Assembly (NCBI GenBank): GCA_963717445.1
Contig: OY970334.1
Location: 2,542,001-2,606,000, forward strand
DNA length: 64,000 nt
Source of the DNA: JAGVPT01 sp963717445
GTDB taxonomy: Bacteria; Bacteroidota; Ignavibacteria; UBA10030; UBA8401
Reading direction: 5' to 3'
The position numbers and the translations under genes are program-made. Below the pieces are notes generated by a model. It had not been told where the DNA came from, ran no database searches, and saw nothing but the letters and a program-made list of their open reading frames with translations. Position 1 is the stretch's first letter. Every line of letters begins with the position of its first letter. Of the stretch, positions 25,612 through 34,935 are shown in pieces.

Positions 25612-28101
25612 TTGAAGACAAATGACGCAACTCGAAGTAATCAACCATCGACTGCTGCCGGCCATGCAACCGATTGGGGCACCCTGCCTCTTTCGGAAAC
25701 AAAAACCCAACTCGGATTCTCGCCGGATGGGCTCGACGAGGCGGAAGTACAACGGCGTTTAACCCAGTATGGGTATAATGAGCTCCTTGAAAAGAAGGTC
25801 AACCCTTTCCTCAAATTTCTCACTTATTTTTGGGGCCCAATCCCTTGGATGATCGAAGCTGCAATTGCGCTGTCGGCACTCGTACAACACTGGCCGGATT
25901 TTTTCATTATTCTCGTTTTGTTGGTCGCCAACGCCGGGGTTGGTTTCTGGGAAGAATATCAGGCCGGCAATGCCATTGCCGCTCTGAAGGCGAAGCTGGC
26001 TCTCAAAGCGCGTGTTCGTCGTGCCGGTAAGTGGATATCGATTGCCGCAAGAGAATTGGTCCCGGGAGATATCATTCGTGTGCGCCTAGGCGACATCGTG
26101 CCCGCAGATGCACGATTGCTTGAAGGTGAATCGATTGAAGTCGATCAATCCGCTTTGACGGGTGAATCCTTACCGGTAACGTGCGAGCCGGGAAAAGCTT
26201 TTTACTCCGGATCGATCATCCGGCGGGGTGAAAGTGAAGCGTTAGTCTACGCGACGGGATCACATACGTTTTTCGGTAAGACTGCAGAGCTCGTGCAGGA
26301 AGCACATACCGTCAGCCATTTTCAGAAGGCCGTGTTGAAAATAGGAAACTATCTTATCGTCCTGGCCGTCGTGCTTGTAACCTTGATCCTCGCTGTGGCT
26401 CTGGTACGTGGCGACAAATTGACGACCACGCTCCAGTTTGCGCTCGTCTTAACAGTGGCAGCCATTCCGGTTGCCATGCCTACCGTGCTATCGGTGACGA
26501 TGGCGGTTGGAGCGCGGCTCCTTTCTCGCAAGCAAGCCATTGTCAGCCGTTTAGCCTCCATCGAAGAGTTGGCGGGGATGGATATTTTGTGTTCGGACAA
26601 GACCGGCACTCTCACCCAGAATAAACTCACGCTCGGCGAGCCCTTCAGCGTCAATGCGATTCCTGCATCGGAGGTGATTCTCAGCGCTGCCCTCGCATCG
26701 CGTGCCGAGAATGAAGATACCATCGACCTCGCAGTGTTGAGCGGTCTAAAGGACATTCAAGTGCTCAAGAACTATCGCGTGACGCATTTCCAACCATTCG
26801 ACCCGGTACATAAACGCACCGAAGCCACAGTAACTTCTCCCGATGGGAAGACGTTCAGTGTTTCAAAAGGAGCGCCACAGGTGATCCTTGCGTTGGCATC
26901 CAATGCGTCGTCGGTAGGCTCATCGGTTGAGAAAGCAACGAAAGAATTTGCCTCACGAGGCTACCGATCGCTTGGTGTAGCCCGAACGGATGCAGAAGGA
27001 AAGTGGCAGTTCCTCGGAATCCTTCCGTTGTTTGACCCGCCGCGTCCAGATTCCAAGGAAACAATTGAGACGGCTCGAAGCATGGGAGTGAATGTTAAAA
27101 TGGTGACCGGCGATCAGCGCGCCATCGGGCAAGAGATAGCGACACAGCTTGGTCTTGGAGCGAACATTCTCGATGCCAGCGGCTTCGGAGAGGGCAAAGC
27201 GTTGGATACGGAAGAGCTTGAAAATACTATCGAACATGCGGACGGCTTTGCACAAGTTTTCCCCGAGCACAAATTTAGGATCGTCGGTGTATTGCAGAAG
27301 CGGAATCATATTGTCGGAATGACCGGCGACGGTGTCAACGACGCTCCGGCACTAAAGAAAGCGGACGCCGGAATCGCAGTATCGGGTGCCACCGACGCAG
27401 CGCGTGCAGCGGCTGCGATTGTCTTGCTTTCTCCTGGCCTGTCGGTGATTATTGATGCGATCAAGGAAAGCCGAAAGATATTCCAACGGATGACGAGTTA
27501 CGCAATCTATCGCATTGCAGAAACAATCCGCGTGTTGTTATTTATGACTTTGTCGATTCTCGTATTTAATTTTTATCCTGTTACGGCGGTCATGATCGTT
27601 TTGCTCGCCTTGCTCAACGACGGGGCTATTCTCTCCATTGCCTACGACAAAGTGCGGTACTCGAAAGAACCGGAAGCATGGAACATGCGGGCAGTGCTGG
27701 GCATCGCCTCGGTTCTGGGAGTGCTGGGCGTTTTCGCATCCTTCGGACTTTTCTATTTAGGTGAACGGGTATTTCACCTCAGCCGCGATTTTATCCAACC
27801 GCTAATGTATCTTAAGCTTTCAGTAGCAGGGCATTTGACAATTTTTTTGACACGAACGCGCGGCCCATTCTGGTCGACTCGTCCAGCACGAGTTCTATTT
27901 TTCGCAGTTCTTGGGACACAGATCGTTGCTACATTGATCGCTGTCTACGGAGTGCTGATGCCTCCGATCGGCTGGGGCTGGGCGGCGGTAGTCTGGGGTT
28001 ATGCTTTCGCCTGGTTCCTTGTGAACGACCGGGTGAAATTAGCAGCGTATCGTTTTATCGAACACCGAAATCCTAAACCGTTTTTAAAAAAAGCCGCGTA
28101 G
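25612..28101 (+). CDS. Plasma-membrane proton-efflux P-type ATPase (P3A)
   Basis: An 829-residue P-type ATPase. The actuator-domain TGES is at residues 183-186, helix 4 carries PVAMP at 286-290, and the phosphorylation site is D329 in SDKTGT. The hinge GMTGDGVNDAPALKKAD lies in the last third, followed by about six C-terminal helices. The PVAMP motif and overall length fit the P3A proton pumps (PMA1-like), not metal or calcium pumps. The start is TTG with AGGAGG about 8 bases upstream. It would export protons and help acid tolerance or membrane energisation. It lacks the long regulatory tail of plant and fungal pumps, as bacterial members usually do. Confidence 0.92.
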   Translation: MKTNDATRSNQPSTAAGHATDWGTLPLSETKTQLGFSPDGLDEAEVQRRLTQYGYNELLEKKVNPFLKFLTYFWGPIPWMIEAAIALSALVQHWPDFFIILVLLVANAGVGFWEEYQAGNAIAALKAKLALKARVRRAGKWISIAARELVPGDIIRVRLGDIVPADARLLEGESIEVDQSALTGESLPVTCEPGKAFYSGSIIRRGESEALVYATGSHTFFGKTAELVQEAHTVSHFQKAVLKIGNYLIVLAVVLVTLILAVALVRGDKLTTTLQFALVLTVAAIPVAMPTVLSVTMAVGARLLSRKQAIVSRLASIEELAGMDILCSDKTGTLTQNKLTLGEPFSVNAIPASEVILSAALASRAENEDTIDLAVLSGLKDIQVLKNYRVTHFQPFDPVHKRTEATVTSPDGKTFSVSKGAPQVILALASNASSVGSSVEKATKEFASRGYRSLGVARTDAEGKWQFLGILPLFDPPRPDSKETIETARSMGVNVKMVTGDQRAIGQEIATQLGLGANILDASGFGEGKALDTEELENTIEHADGFAQVFPEHKFRIVGVLQKRNHIVGMTGDGVNDAPALKKADAGIAVSGATDAARAAAAIVLLSPGLSVIIDAIKESRKIFQRMTSYAIYRIAETIRVLLFMTLSILVFNFYPVTAVMIVLLALLNDGAILSIAYDKVRYSKEPEAWNMRAVLGIASVLGVLGVFASFGLFYLGERVFHLSRDFIQPLMYLKLSVAGHLTIFLTRTRGPFWSTRPARVLFFAVLGTQIVATLIAVYGVLMPPIGWGWAAVVWGYAFAWFLVNDRVKLAAYRFIEHRNPKPFLKKAA

Positions 28102-28107
28102 ACTAAA

Positions 28108-28338
28108 TAGAAGCCATCTCAAAAATGGTTTTCATGCAGAAAGCAGCCGTAAATGTCATGCTTCTCCCGCCGTTCTGCGGCGGGAGAAGCATCCATGACA
28201 TGGAAGCCTAGTAGAGTCAAGGTATGTCATTGTCATGGATTCTTCACCCCGTCTGAAAAGCGACGGGGTTCAGAATGACAATGATCTGTCAGTATTCCTT
28301 CAGAAGGACATAATCAAGCGTTTTTGAGATAGCTTCTA
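28108..28338. mobile_element. MITE-like element, copy 1 (18-bp terminal inverted repeats)
   Basis: A 231-bp element that starts TAGAAGCCATCTCAAAAA and ends TTTTTGAGATAGCTTCTA, inverted with one mismatch. A second copy is at 53591-53807. Outside one central cassette the two copies differ at only about two positions. The ends leave TA on both sides, as expected for IS630/Tc1-type insertion. This copy has a perfect 12-bp-stem GC hairpin in its centre. It lies 7 bases after the proton-ATPase stop and could act as a transcript end. The 28339-28520 stretch after it shows nothing. Confidence 0.82.
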
Positions 28339-28520
28339 GTATATTATAGATGGCATTCGGGCAAAAGGTGCTATTGATAAACATCCACACGTCAATTGCG
28401 CTTGCTATGAAATCCACATGGGACTGTTAGCAGGAGAGCAGCAATATTTCTGATAAAGGGGCATTATCTTGGAGGGATTTTGTTTATTTGTAAGTTGAAG
28501 GTGCTCGGCTAGGATTTAGT

Positions 28521-28647
28521 GCAAAGCAGAAACCCATCGCCTCTGGCGGTGGTTATGTTCGGTTGACCGACAATGGATTCCGCGTCAAGCGCGGAATGAC
28601 ATGCTTTTTCTTTTCGAAAGCCATCATCTTTGATGGTGGTCGTTTAC
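28521..28647 (+). mobile_element. Internally deleted IS200/IS605-type element (127 bp)
   Basis: The left end carries hairpin CCATCGCC/GGCGGTGG (28534-28552) and the right end CCATCATC/GATGGTGG (28621-28639), each with a 3-base loop. The same end sequences flank the transposase-bearing element at 62582-63150. It is preceded by TTTAGT, as at all three sites, and has no target duplication. It has no coding capacity and would need TnpA in trans. Confidence 0.78.
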
Positions 28648-28731
28648 TGAGATATTATCATCACGCATCCACGAAATGCACATAAAGTCCGAACTTCAAA
28701 TATTTTATCATCATTGATTGGAGAGATAACG

Positions 28732-29514
28732 ATGAACATCAGGCTCGATCAGAAACGCGCGCTTGTAACTGGAGGTAATTCCGGCATCGGTGAAGCGATT
28801 GTAATTGCGCTCGCCGATGCAGGCGCAAAAGTGGCGATCAACTATGTCACCCATCCTGAATCGGCACAATTGCTCGTTCAAAAGATTAAGGATCAACATG
28901 GCGAAGCAATCGCTCTTCAAGCAGACGTTTCAGATCCAGATGCCATCTCTCAAATGTTCGGGCACATCGACGAGACCTGGGGTGGAATTGATATCCTCGT
29001 AAACAACGCCGGCATTGACGGAGCTCGCGCTTTGGGATGGGAAGCGGATATTGCGTCGTGGCAAAAAGTGATCGAGGTGAATTTATTTGGAGCTTTTATT
29101 TGTGCACGCGAGGCCCTGAAGCGTATGGTAGCGCAGAAAAGCGGCGTCGTACTGAACATCAGTTCGGTGCACGAAGAAATTGCATGGTCCGGTTACAGCG
29201 CGTACACGGCAAGCAAAGCAGCCGTCGGCATGCTGACCAAGACTCTGGCACAGGAAGCAGCGCCGCACGGCGTCCGCGTGCTGGCAGTAGGCCCCGGTGC
29301 AATCAAAACACCGATCAATAAATCTGTTTGGAACTCTCCCCAAAACCTGCAAGATTTAGTTGAGAAAATTCCGCTACGTAGAATAGGAGAGCCTGAAGAA
29401 ATCGCTCGTATGGTGGTGGTGCTCGTTTCGGACGTTGCATCCTACGTAACCGGACGCACCATCCTTGTCGATGGCGGCATGACAGATTATCCCAGTTTTG
29501 CACACGGCGGCTAA
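28732..29514 (+). CDS. SDR-family oxidoreductase (glucose 1-dehydrogenase-like)
   Basis: A 260-residue classical short-chain dehydrogenase. It has the Rossmann motif TGGNSGIG at residues 13-20, the NNAG motif, the catalytic serine in NISSVH and the YTASK catalytic pair. The C-terminal segment VTGRTILVDGGMTDYP is typical of SDRs labelled glucose 1-dehydrogenase. GGAGAG precedes the ATG at 28732; an upstream in-frame start at 28714 would place that site within the gene and is rejected. The GH15 glucoamylase gene starts 21 bases downstream and the sugar porter follows, so it may oxidise glucose to gluconolactone. That substrate is inferred from context. Confidence 0.88.
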   Translation: MNIRLDQKRALVTGGNSGIGEAIVIALADAGAKVAINYVTHPESAQLLVQKIKDQHGEAIALQADVSDPDAISQMFGHIDETWGGIDILVNNAGIDGARALGWEADIASWQKVIEVNLFGAFICAREALKRMVAQKSGVVLNISSVHEEIAWSGYSAYTASKAAVGMLTKTLAQEAAPHGVRVLAVGPGAIKTPINKSVWNSPQNLQDLVEKIPLRRIGEPEEIARMVVVLVSDVASYVTGRTILVDGGMTDYPSFAHGG

Positions 29515-29535
29515 TGGTGGACAAACAAGGAAAGA

Positions 29536-31995
29536 ATGATGATGGGATCAGACCGCAACGCGCCGGGCGCTCCCGGCATTGAACCCCGCTGGACTTCCAG
29601 CGCGAAAACCGGCGTTGGTACGGCCCTTAGCAATAAGAGCCGTGTCTGGTTTACATTGAGCCACGGAATTTTCAACGAGATATATTTCCCGCAAATCGAC
29701 AATGCTTGCGTTCGCGACATGGGGCTGATAATTACGAACGGGTCGGATTATTTTTCCGAAGAGAAACGCGACGTCGATTCTAAAGTTCGCTGGATGGCCG
29801 ACGGCGTACTGGGATTCCAATTAATAAATACTTCCCTTGATGGGCGTTACCGCATCGAAAAAGAGATTGTCACCGATCCACAACGGGACACGTTATTACA
29901 TCGGGTTCAGTTTATTGCACAGGAAGGTGCGATTTCTCATTACAAAATTTTTGTCCTGCTTGCGCCTCACCTCGGAAATTTCGGCGAAGATAATACAGCC
30001 TGGGTCGATGAATTTGATGGAACACTCCTCCTGTTTGCCCAGCGGAAAGGGAACGCCTTGGCACTTGCATGCTCTGCTCCATATTTGAAACGATCTGTTG
30101 GCTACGTCGGTTCGTCCGACGGCTGGCAAGACCTGAAGGCGCATAAACAGATGACTTGGGAATACACGCGTGCTGAAAACGGCAATGTGGCGTTGGCTGC
30201 CGAGATCGACCTCGTATCGTCGAGAGGGAAATTTGTTCTATCGCTCGGTTTCGGCAACGACCCGGAAGGAGCAGCCCGGAATGCGATCGCAAGCCTTCAC
30301 GATGGTTTTGACAAAGCAAAGGACGATTATGTTGCCGGCTGGCGGGAATGGATGAAGACGAACAACTCTCAGAAGAAGAGCGTGTTCAGTAAGAACGATC
30401 TTTCGCGTACAGGCCTTGCTGTTTTGCGTACCCACGAATCGAAGACCGCACCCGGGGGATTTATCGCTAGCCTCAGTATCCCATGGGGATTTAGTAAAGG
30501 AGATAATGATTTGGGCGGATACCATCTCGTCTGGTCGCGCGATATGGTGGAAACGGCCGGAGGTTTGCTGGCTGCCGGCGCTCATGAGGACGTACGCAGG
30601 GCGCTCTATTATTTACAAACAACTCAACAGCCGGATGGACATTGGTCGCAAAATATGTGGCTGGATGGCTCGCCATATTGGAATGGAATCCAAATGGATG
30701 AGACGGCTTTACCCATCCTCCTCATTGAACTGGCATATCGCGAGAAGGCATTGGCCGAGGCGGATGTGATCCAGTTTTGGCCGATGGTGCGGCAAGCTGC
30801 AGGTTATTTAGTTCGCAACGGGCCGGTAAGTCCGGAGGATCGCTGGGAAGAAGATCCCGGCTATTCGCCCTTCACCGTCGGAGCAGAAATCGCCGCACTC
30901 TTAGCGGCGGCAGACCTCGCCGAGCTGAATCGCGAAGTTTCCATTGCAACTTACCTGCGAGAGATTGCAGATGTTTGGTATACGTCTATTGATCGCTGGA
31001 TGTACGTATCGGAAACGGACTGGTGCCGAACGTATAACACCGCCGGCTATTATGTTCGGATCGCCTCCATTGAGAAAGAGAAAGGCGTGTCGCGCTTTCA
31101 GAATACCGTGCACATCATGAACGTAACGGCGGATGAGGATACCCTTGTGGCTTTTCATTTGGTGAGTCCCGATGCGCTGGCACTGGTTCGGTTTGGATTG
31201 CGTGGTGCCGACGACCCTCGTATTCTTGACACGATAAAAATTATCGACGCGATGCTTAAAGTAGACACTCCGTCCGGCCCAACATGGCATAGATACAATG
31301 ATGATGGTTATGGGGAGCATAAGGATGGCGCTCCATTTGACGGAACAGGAATTGGCCGTGGGTGGCCACTGCTTACAGGCGAGCGGGCACACTATGAACT
31401 GACGGCAGGTAGGGCTGAAATTGCACAGCATCTCTTAACCACGTTGGAATCTTTTGCCAATGAAGGCGGCTTAATCTCGGAGCAAGTATGGGACGCACCC
31501 GATGTGCCTGAGCGTGAACTATTTTTTGGCAGGCCTTCAGGATCGGCGATGCCGCTCGTATGGGCACACGCAGAGTATCTCAAATTGCAGCGCTCACTGC
31601 GAGATGGACGGGTCTTCGACCTGCCGCCACAAACTGTGCGGCGTTATCTGACAGGGAAAACCACATCTCCCAGAATAGTGTGGCGGTTTAATCACAAAAT
31701 TCGCTCAATGCCTGCCGGCAAAATTCTTCGTGTCGAGACGATCGCTCCTGCTGTTATTCATTGGAGTGCCGATGATTGGAAAACAGTTCATGACGTGCCC
31801 TCTCACGATGTGGGATTGGGAATCCACATTGCCGACCTATCGACAAAATCTCTTACCGAAGGAATTCAAATCAAATTTACGTTTTACTGGCCGGAGGCTG
31901 ATCGTTGGGAAGGAGCGGACTTCATTATTGGGGTCGAATCTTTGCAGCGGGATCGGTCTGCTTCCGTTAGCAGGAGTGAGACTGATGGAGAATAA
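29536..31995 (+). CDS. GH15 glucoamylase / glucodextranase-like glycoside hydrolase
   Basis: An 819-residue protein without a signal peptide. The N-terminal beta-sandwich domain (from SRVWFTLSHGIFNEIYFPQID) precedes an (alpha/alpha)6 barrel. The barrel contains LGGYHLVWSRDMVETAGGLLA and, later, the acidic segment ERWEEDPGYSP-like RWEEDPGYSPFT expected at the GH15 active site. A C-terminal beta domain closes the protein. It would release beta-D-glucose from alpha-glucan ends, acting in the cytoplasm on glycogen or imported maltodextrins. AAGGAAAG precedes the ATG. The sugar porter gene starts 11 bases inside its 3' end, so translation is probably coupled. Confidence 0.9.
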   Translation: MMMGSDRNAPGAPGIEPRWTSSAKTGVGTALSNKSRVWFTLSHGIFNEIYFPQIDNACVRDMGLIITNGSDYFSEEKRDVDSKVRWMADGVLGFQLINTSLDGRYRIEKEIVTDPQRDTLLHRVQFIAQEGAISHYKIFVLLAPHLGNFGEDNTAWVDEFDGTLLLFAQRKGNALALACSAPYLKRSVGYVGSSDGWQDLKAHKQMTWEYTRAENGNVALAAEIDLVSSRGKFVLSLGFGNDPEGAARNAIASLHDGFDKAKDDYVAGWREWMKTNNSQKKSVFSKNDLSRTGLAVLRTHESKTAPGGFIASLSIPWGFSKGDNDLGGYHLVWSRDMVETAGGLLAAGAHEDVRRALYYLQTTQQPDGHWSQNMWLDGSPYWNGIQMDETALPILLIELAYREKALAEADVIQFWPMVRQAAGYLVRNGPVSPEDRWEEDPGYSPFTVGAEIAALLAAADLAELNREVSIATYLREIADVWYTSIDRWMYVSETDWCRTYNTAGYYVRIASIEKEKGVSRFQNTVHIMNVTADEDTLVAFHLVSPDALALVRFGLRGADDPRILDTIKIIDAMLKVDTPSGPTWHRYNDDGYGEHKDGAPFDGTGIGRGWPLLTGERAHYELTAGRAEIAQHLLTTLESFANEGGLISEQVWDAPDVPERELFFGRPSGSAMPLVWAHAEYLKLQRSLRDGRVFDLPPQTVRRYLTGKTTSPRIVWRFNHKIRSMPAGKILRVETIAPAVIHWSADDWKTVHDVPSHDVGLGIHIADLSTKSLTEGIQIKFTFYWPEADRWEGADFIIGVESLQRDRSASVSRSETDGE

Positions 31996-33355
31996 GGTTG
32001 AGACGACGGGGAAACGTTTTGTCTATCTCGCTGCGGCCATCTCGGCGCTCGGCGGCTTGCTTTTCGGCTATGACATCGGTGTCATATCGGGTGCCATTCT
32101 ATTCATCAAAGAAGAATTCTCCTTATCCTCGGGTATGGAGGAAATTGTGGTCAGCTCAGTCTTATTGGGATCGCTCATCGGCGCGATGGTTGGAGGAACG
32201 TTGGCCGACCGGTTCGGACGCCGAAGATTATTGATGCTGACTGCGGCTGTTTTTGGTTTGGGTGCCATCGGTGCAGCGCTTGCACCGGGTACAGCTCTTT
32301 TGATTGTTGCCCGAATCGTTGCCGGCACCGCCATCGGTATCGCTTCGTTTGTCGCGCCGCTTTATATTTCCGAGATTGCGCCGGTTGATATCCGCGGAAA
32401 GCTTGTTTCGATTAATCAAGTGGCACTCACCGGCGGTATTGTCATCTCCTATTTCATCGACTACATATTTGCGGGATCGCAGGCATGGCGTTGGATGTTT
32501 GCGTTGGCGGTAATTCCAGCCGCTGCATTTGGTTTCGGACTGATGCTCATTCCCAACAGCCCTCGATGGCTTGTTGGCCGTGGAGAAATAGATCTCGCCC
32601 GGATCGCATTGAAACGGATTCGAAGCCCGGAACAGGTAGAAAGCGAGCTCATTGAGATCCAGCAAAGCGTAGCGCAACAGAGAGGGCACTGGTCCGAACT
32701 GCTCAGTCCGGACTTGAGGCCGGCGATGATCGTTGGCGTCGGGCTGGCGATTGCACAGCAAGTCACCGGCATCAACACGGTGATCTATTACGCACCAACT
32801 ATTTTCAAGTTCGCCAATTTATCATCAGCATCAACGGCGATTCTGGCCAGCGTCGGAGTCGGAATTGTCAACGTCGTTTTGACACTAGTGGCTATGCAAC
32901 TGATCGACCGGGTCGGGCGGCGGCCACTTTTACTGGTCAGTCTGGCGGGAATGGCGTTAAATCTATTCGTGTTGGGGCTCGCGTTTTCGCTTCCGCAATT
33001 GTCCGGCAGCCTGGGATGGATCGCCGTGACGAGCCTGAGTGTATATGTAGGTTCATTCGCCGTGGGACTCGGTCCCGTTTTCTGGCTGATGCTTTCTGAG
33101 ATTTATCCGTTGCGCATCCGGGGCCGGGCGATGAGTGTTGGGACAGCCGCCAATTGGAGCTTCAACCTAATTGTTGCATTGTCGTTCTTGACCCTTACCC
33201 AGATTATGGGTAAGCCCGCCACGTTCTGGCTGTATGGTGTTGTTAGCATCGGGGCATGGCTCTTTGCGTATCTCCTTGTACCGGAAACCAGAGGGCGAAC
33301 CCTCGAAGAGATTGAAGCTCATTGGCGGGCGGGAAAGCATCCACGTGCATTATGA
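31985..33355 (+). CDS. Sugar porter family MFS transporter
   Basis: A 456-residue, 12-helix MFS symporter of the sugar porter family. The N-terminus LGGLLFGYDIGVISGAI is the family hallmark. The loop motif GTLADRFGRRRLLM and its C-terminal counterpart DRVGRRPLLLVS are present, as are the helix 7 QQVTGINTVIYYAPTIF and the closing VPETRGRTLEEIE. The frame is open further upstream, but ATG 31985 has AGGAG 8 bases before it and gives the standard length. It overlaps the GH15 gene by 11 bases. It most likely imports glucose or another hexose/pentose with protons and feeds the SDR and glycolysis. Confidence 0.93.
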   Translation: MENKVETTGKRFVYLAAAISALGGLLFGYDIGVISGAILFIKEEFSLSSGMEEIVVSSVLLGSLIGAMVGGTLADRFGRRRLLMLTAAVFGLGAIGAALAPGTALLIVARIVAGTAIGIASFVAPLYISEIAPVDIRGKLVSINQVALTGGIVISYFIDYIFAGSQAWRWMFALAVIPAAAFGFGLMLIPNSPRWLVGRGEIDLARIALKRIRSPEQVESELIEIQQSVAQQRGHWSELLSPDLRPAMIVGVGLAIAQQVTGINTVIYYAPTIFKFANLSSASTAILASVGVGIVNVVLTLVAMQLIDRVGRRPLLLVSLAGMALNLFVLGLAFSLPQLSGSLGWIAVTSLSVYVGSFAVGLGPVFWLMLSEIYPLRIRGRAMSVGTAANWSFNLIVALSFLTLTQIMGKPATFWLYGVVSIGAWLFAYLLVPETRGRTLEEIEAHWRAGKHPRAL

Positions 33356-33550
33356 AGTTTTGGAAGACGATTACTACGTGCACACCTTCTATAGATTGAA
33401 CGTGACCTTGCAGTCATCTGTAAAATTACAGTTATTACAATCTTGCAATCAATAAAAGAATGTAGTTAATCATCGATGTTACGTAGAACACGCGTAATTC
33501 AATTCTTATGCCGCTCCTTCGGAGCTTGAAACAGACGCGAGTAATTTAAA

Positions 33551-34299
33551 CTACAAATATTTTGTCCCTCCGGGACTCAATATCAATAAACTTTATAGGG
33601 ACTGGGTAGTGACTCATTTTGAATGATCGTCTCGAAATCACCCTTCTTTCTCTGGCGCCAGAGAAAGAAGCAAAGTCCCGCTGTACGGGATCCCGCCTTT
33701 CATATTTTTGGAAAGCGGGAAGAGCTTCTCGGAATCGGAATGCTGGCGATGCTTTCCCACACACAGCCGGGAGAAAACGGTTCCCGCTTGCCACCTGCAC
33801 ATGCCAGCCGTTTTCTCAACGCACGCATCGCTCCCACCCCACTGCTGCCGATTCCGAGGATACAGCACATGCAACTTTTGCAACATTAATCGAAATCGTC
33901 AAGTCGGCGGACGGGAAGGATTCAATCGAAGGGTTTCAATTTCGGCGCTTGACCATCAAACCACAATATTCGACGCTCTCTTGCGCCGAAATTGACGGCA
34001 TGTGTGGCTGGGATTGAATCCGTGTGTTACGATTTCCCCAAAGGGGTCCTTTGGACGAGAGATTTCTCCCGCTTTAAAAACAAAAAAGGCGGGATGCCGT
34101 AAAGCGGCATTTGGTTACTTTTCCCGCTTCTACGAAAAATTTTAAAGAGCGGGATCCCGTACAGCGGGACTTTCTCGGAAAGAAAGTGACGTACACTGAC
34201 TCCAACAGACCTCAGACGCTCGATTTTCTTTCTCAAAATGAGTCACTACCAGGGACTGCAGCAGTTATGAAAGTTCCGATAGGAGCGTTATATTTATAG
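33551..34299. repeat. Older palindromic repeat split by a 646-bp insertion
   Basis: CTACAAATATTTTGTCCCTC at 33551 is related, inverted, to GGAGCGTTATATTTATAG ending at 34299. Removing the inserted element and one 8-bp duplication leaves a unit of about 95 bp with these inverted ends. Together with the 33356-33550 flank this fills the 1.08-kb gap between the sugar porter gene and DUF2007; no gene is seen. Confidence 0.55.
33605..34250. mobile_element. Fold-back transposable element (18-bp perfect TIRs, 8-bp target duplication)
   Basis: A 646-bp element with ends GGTAGTGACTCATTTTGA (33605-33622) and the exact inverse TCAAAATGAGTCACTACC (34233-34250). AGGGACTG flanks it on both sides (33597-33604 and 34251-34258). 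Inside is a second perfect inverted pair of 25 bases (about 33671-33695 and 34150-34174), built around CCCGCTGTACGGGATCCCGC and extended by weaker similarity. No transposase gene is present. An 8-bp duplication is compatible with several families (IS1595, IS66, IS6, IS256), so the helper family is not assigned. Confidence 0.85.
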
Positions 34300-34433
34300 C
34301 AATGCTCAGTTCTCCAAATACAATATTTATTATTGGAAGTGGCACTAGCGATCAAGCCCCGATAGAGGCGACACATGAAAAGGTTTTGCATTTTGTGTAA
34401 CATCAGCCGATAAATAAAAAATGAGGTGAGCGC

Positions 34434-34643
34434 ATGGAAGAAAAACAAGTGGTCGTTGGCGAATACGAAAATGAAATAGACGCCGAAATTGCAAAAGGGC
34501 ATCTCGAAGCATCCGGCATTGCAGCGTCAATAATCAAAGACGATGGTGGTGGAATGTTTCCATCATTGCAAAGCGGGGGAGGTGTTCAATTGGTAGTTGC
34601 TGAAACTCAACGTGAGAAAGCCAAGGAAATACTTCAAGTATAA
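34434..34643 (+). CDS. DUF2007 domain protein
   Basis: A 69-residue protein that fits the DUF2007 (putative signal-transducing, PF09413) family. It has an N-terminal VVGEYENEIDAEIAKGHLEASGI strand-helix unit and a C-terminal VQLVVAETQREKAKEIL unit, a ferredoxin-like fold with no catalytic residues. GAGGTGAG precedes the ATG. In other genomes these small proteins appear alone or fused to enzymes, probably as regulatory modules. It stands about 290 bases before grpE, in a gap where I see nothing else. Confidence 0.8.
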   Translation: MEEKQVVVGEYENEIDAEIAKGHLEASGIAASIIKDDGGGMFPSLQSGGGVQLVVAETQREKAKEILQV

Positions 34644-34935
34644 ATTTATTGAACTTGTCATGGGAGGGTCAATATAATTCCCGATAGGTTTTTCCATGCG
34701 CTATGAATCTAGTGATAGAACGAAAACATTCCCTCGAAATCCTAATTCTTAAAATCGTGCAATCAAAAGATTTTTACCGAGTTCTTGTCGGCCGTTGACT
34801 CCATATCCACAGCTACGCAGGTTGGCTCGAAGCAGGGCGTCCGACAATTGGAGGAGTGATTAGGGAAAAAGAAACATGGGTCTTTCGAAAACACAGTTGG
34901 AGAAACGTTAATAAGATTGTATCACGGGAATACAT

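Noticed and set aside
31730..31984. Upstream extension of the sugar porter frame
   Set aside because: It overlaps the GH15 C-terminal coding region; ATG 31985 has a good ribosome site and gives standard family length.
33619..34017. 132-residue frame inside the 646-bp element as a transposase
   Set aside because: It shows no DDE, HUH or recombinase motif and is rich in Arg/Ser/His as in translated non-coding repeats.
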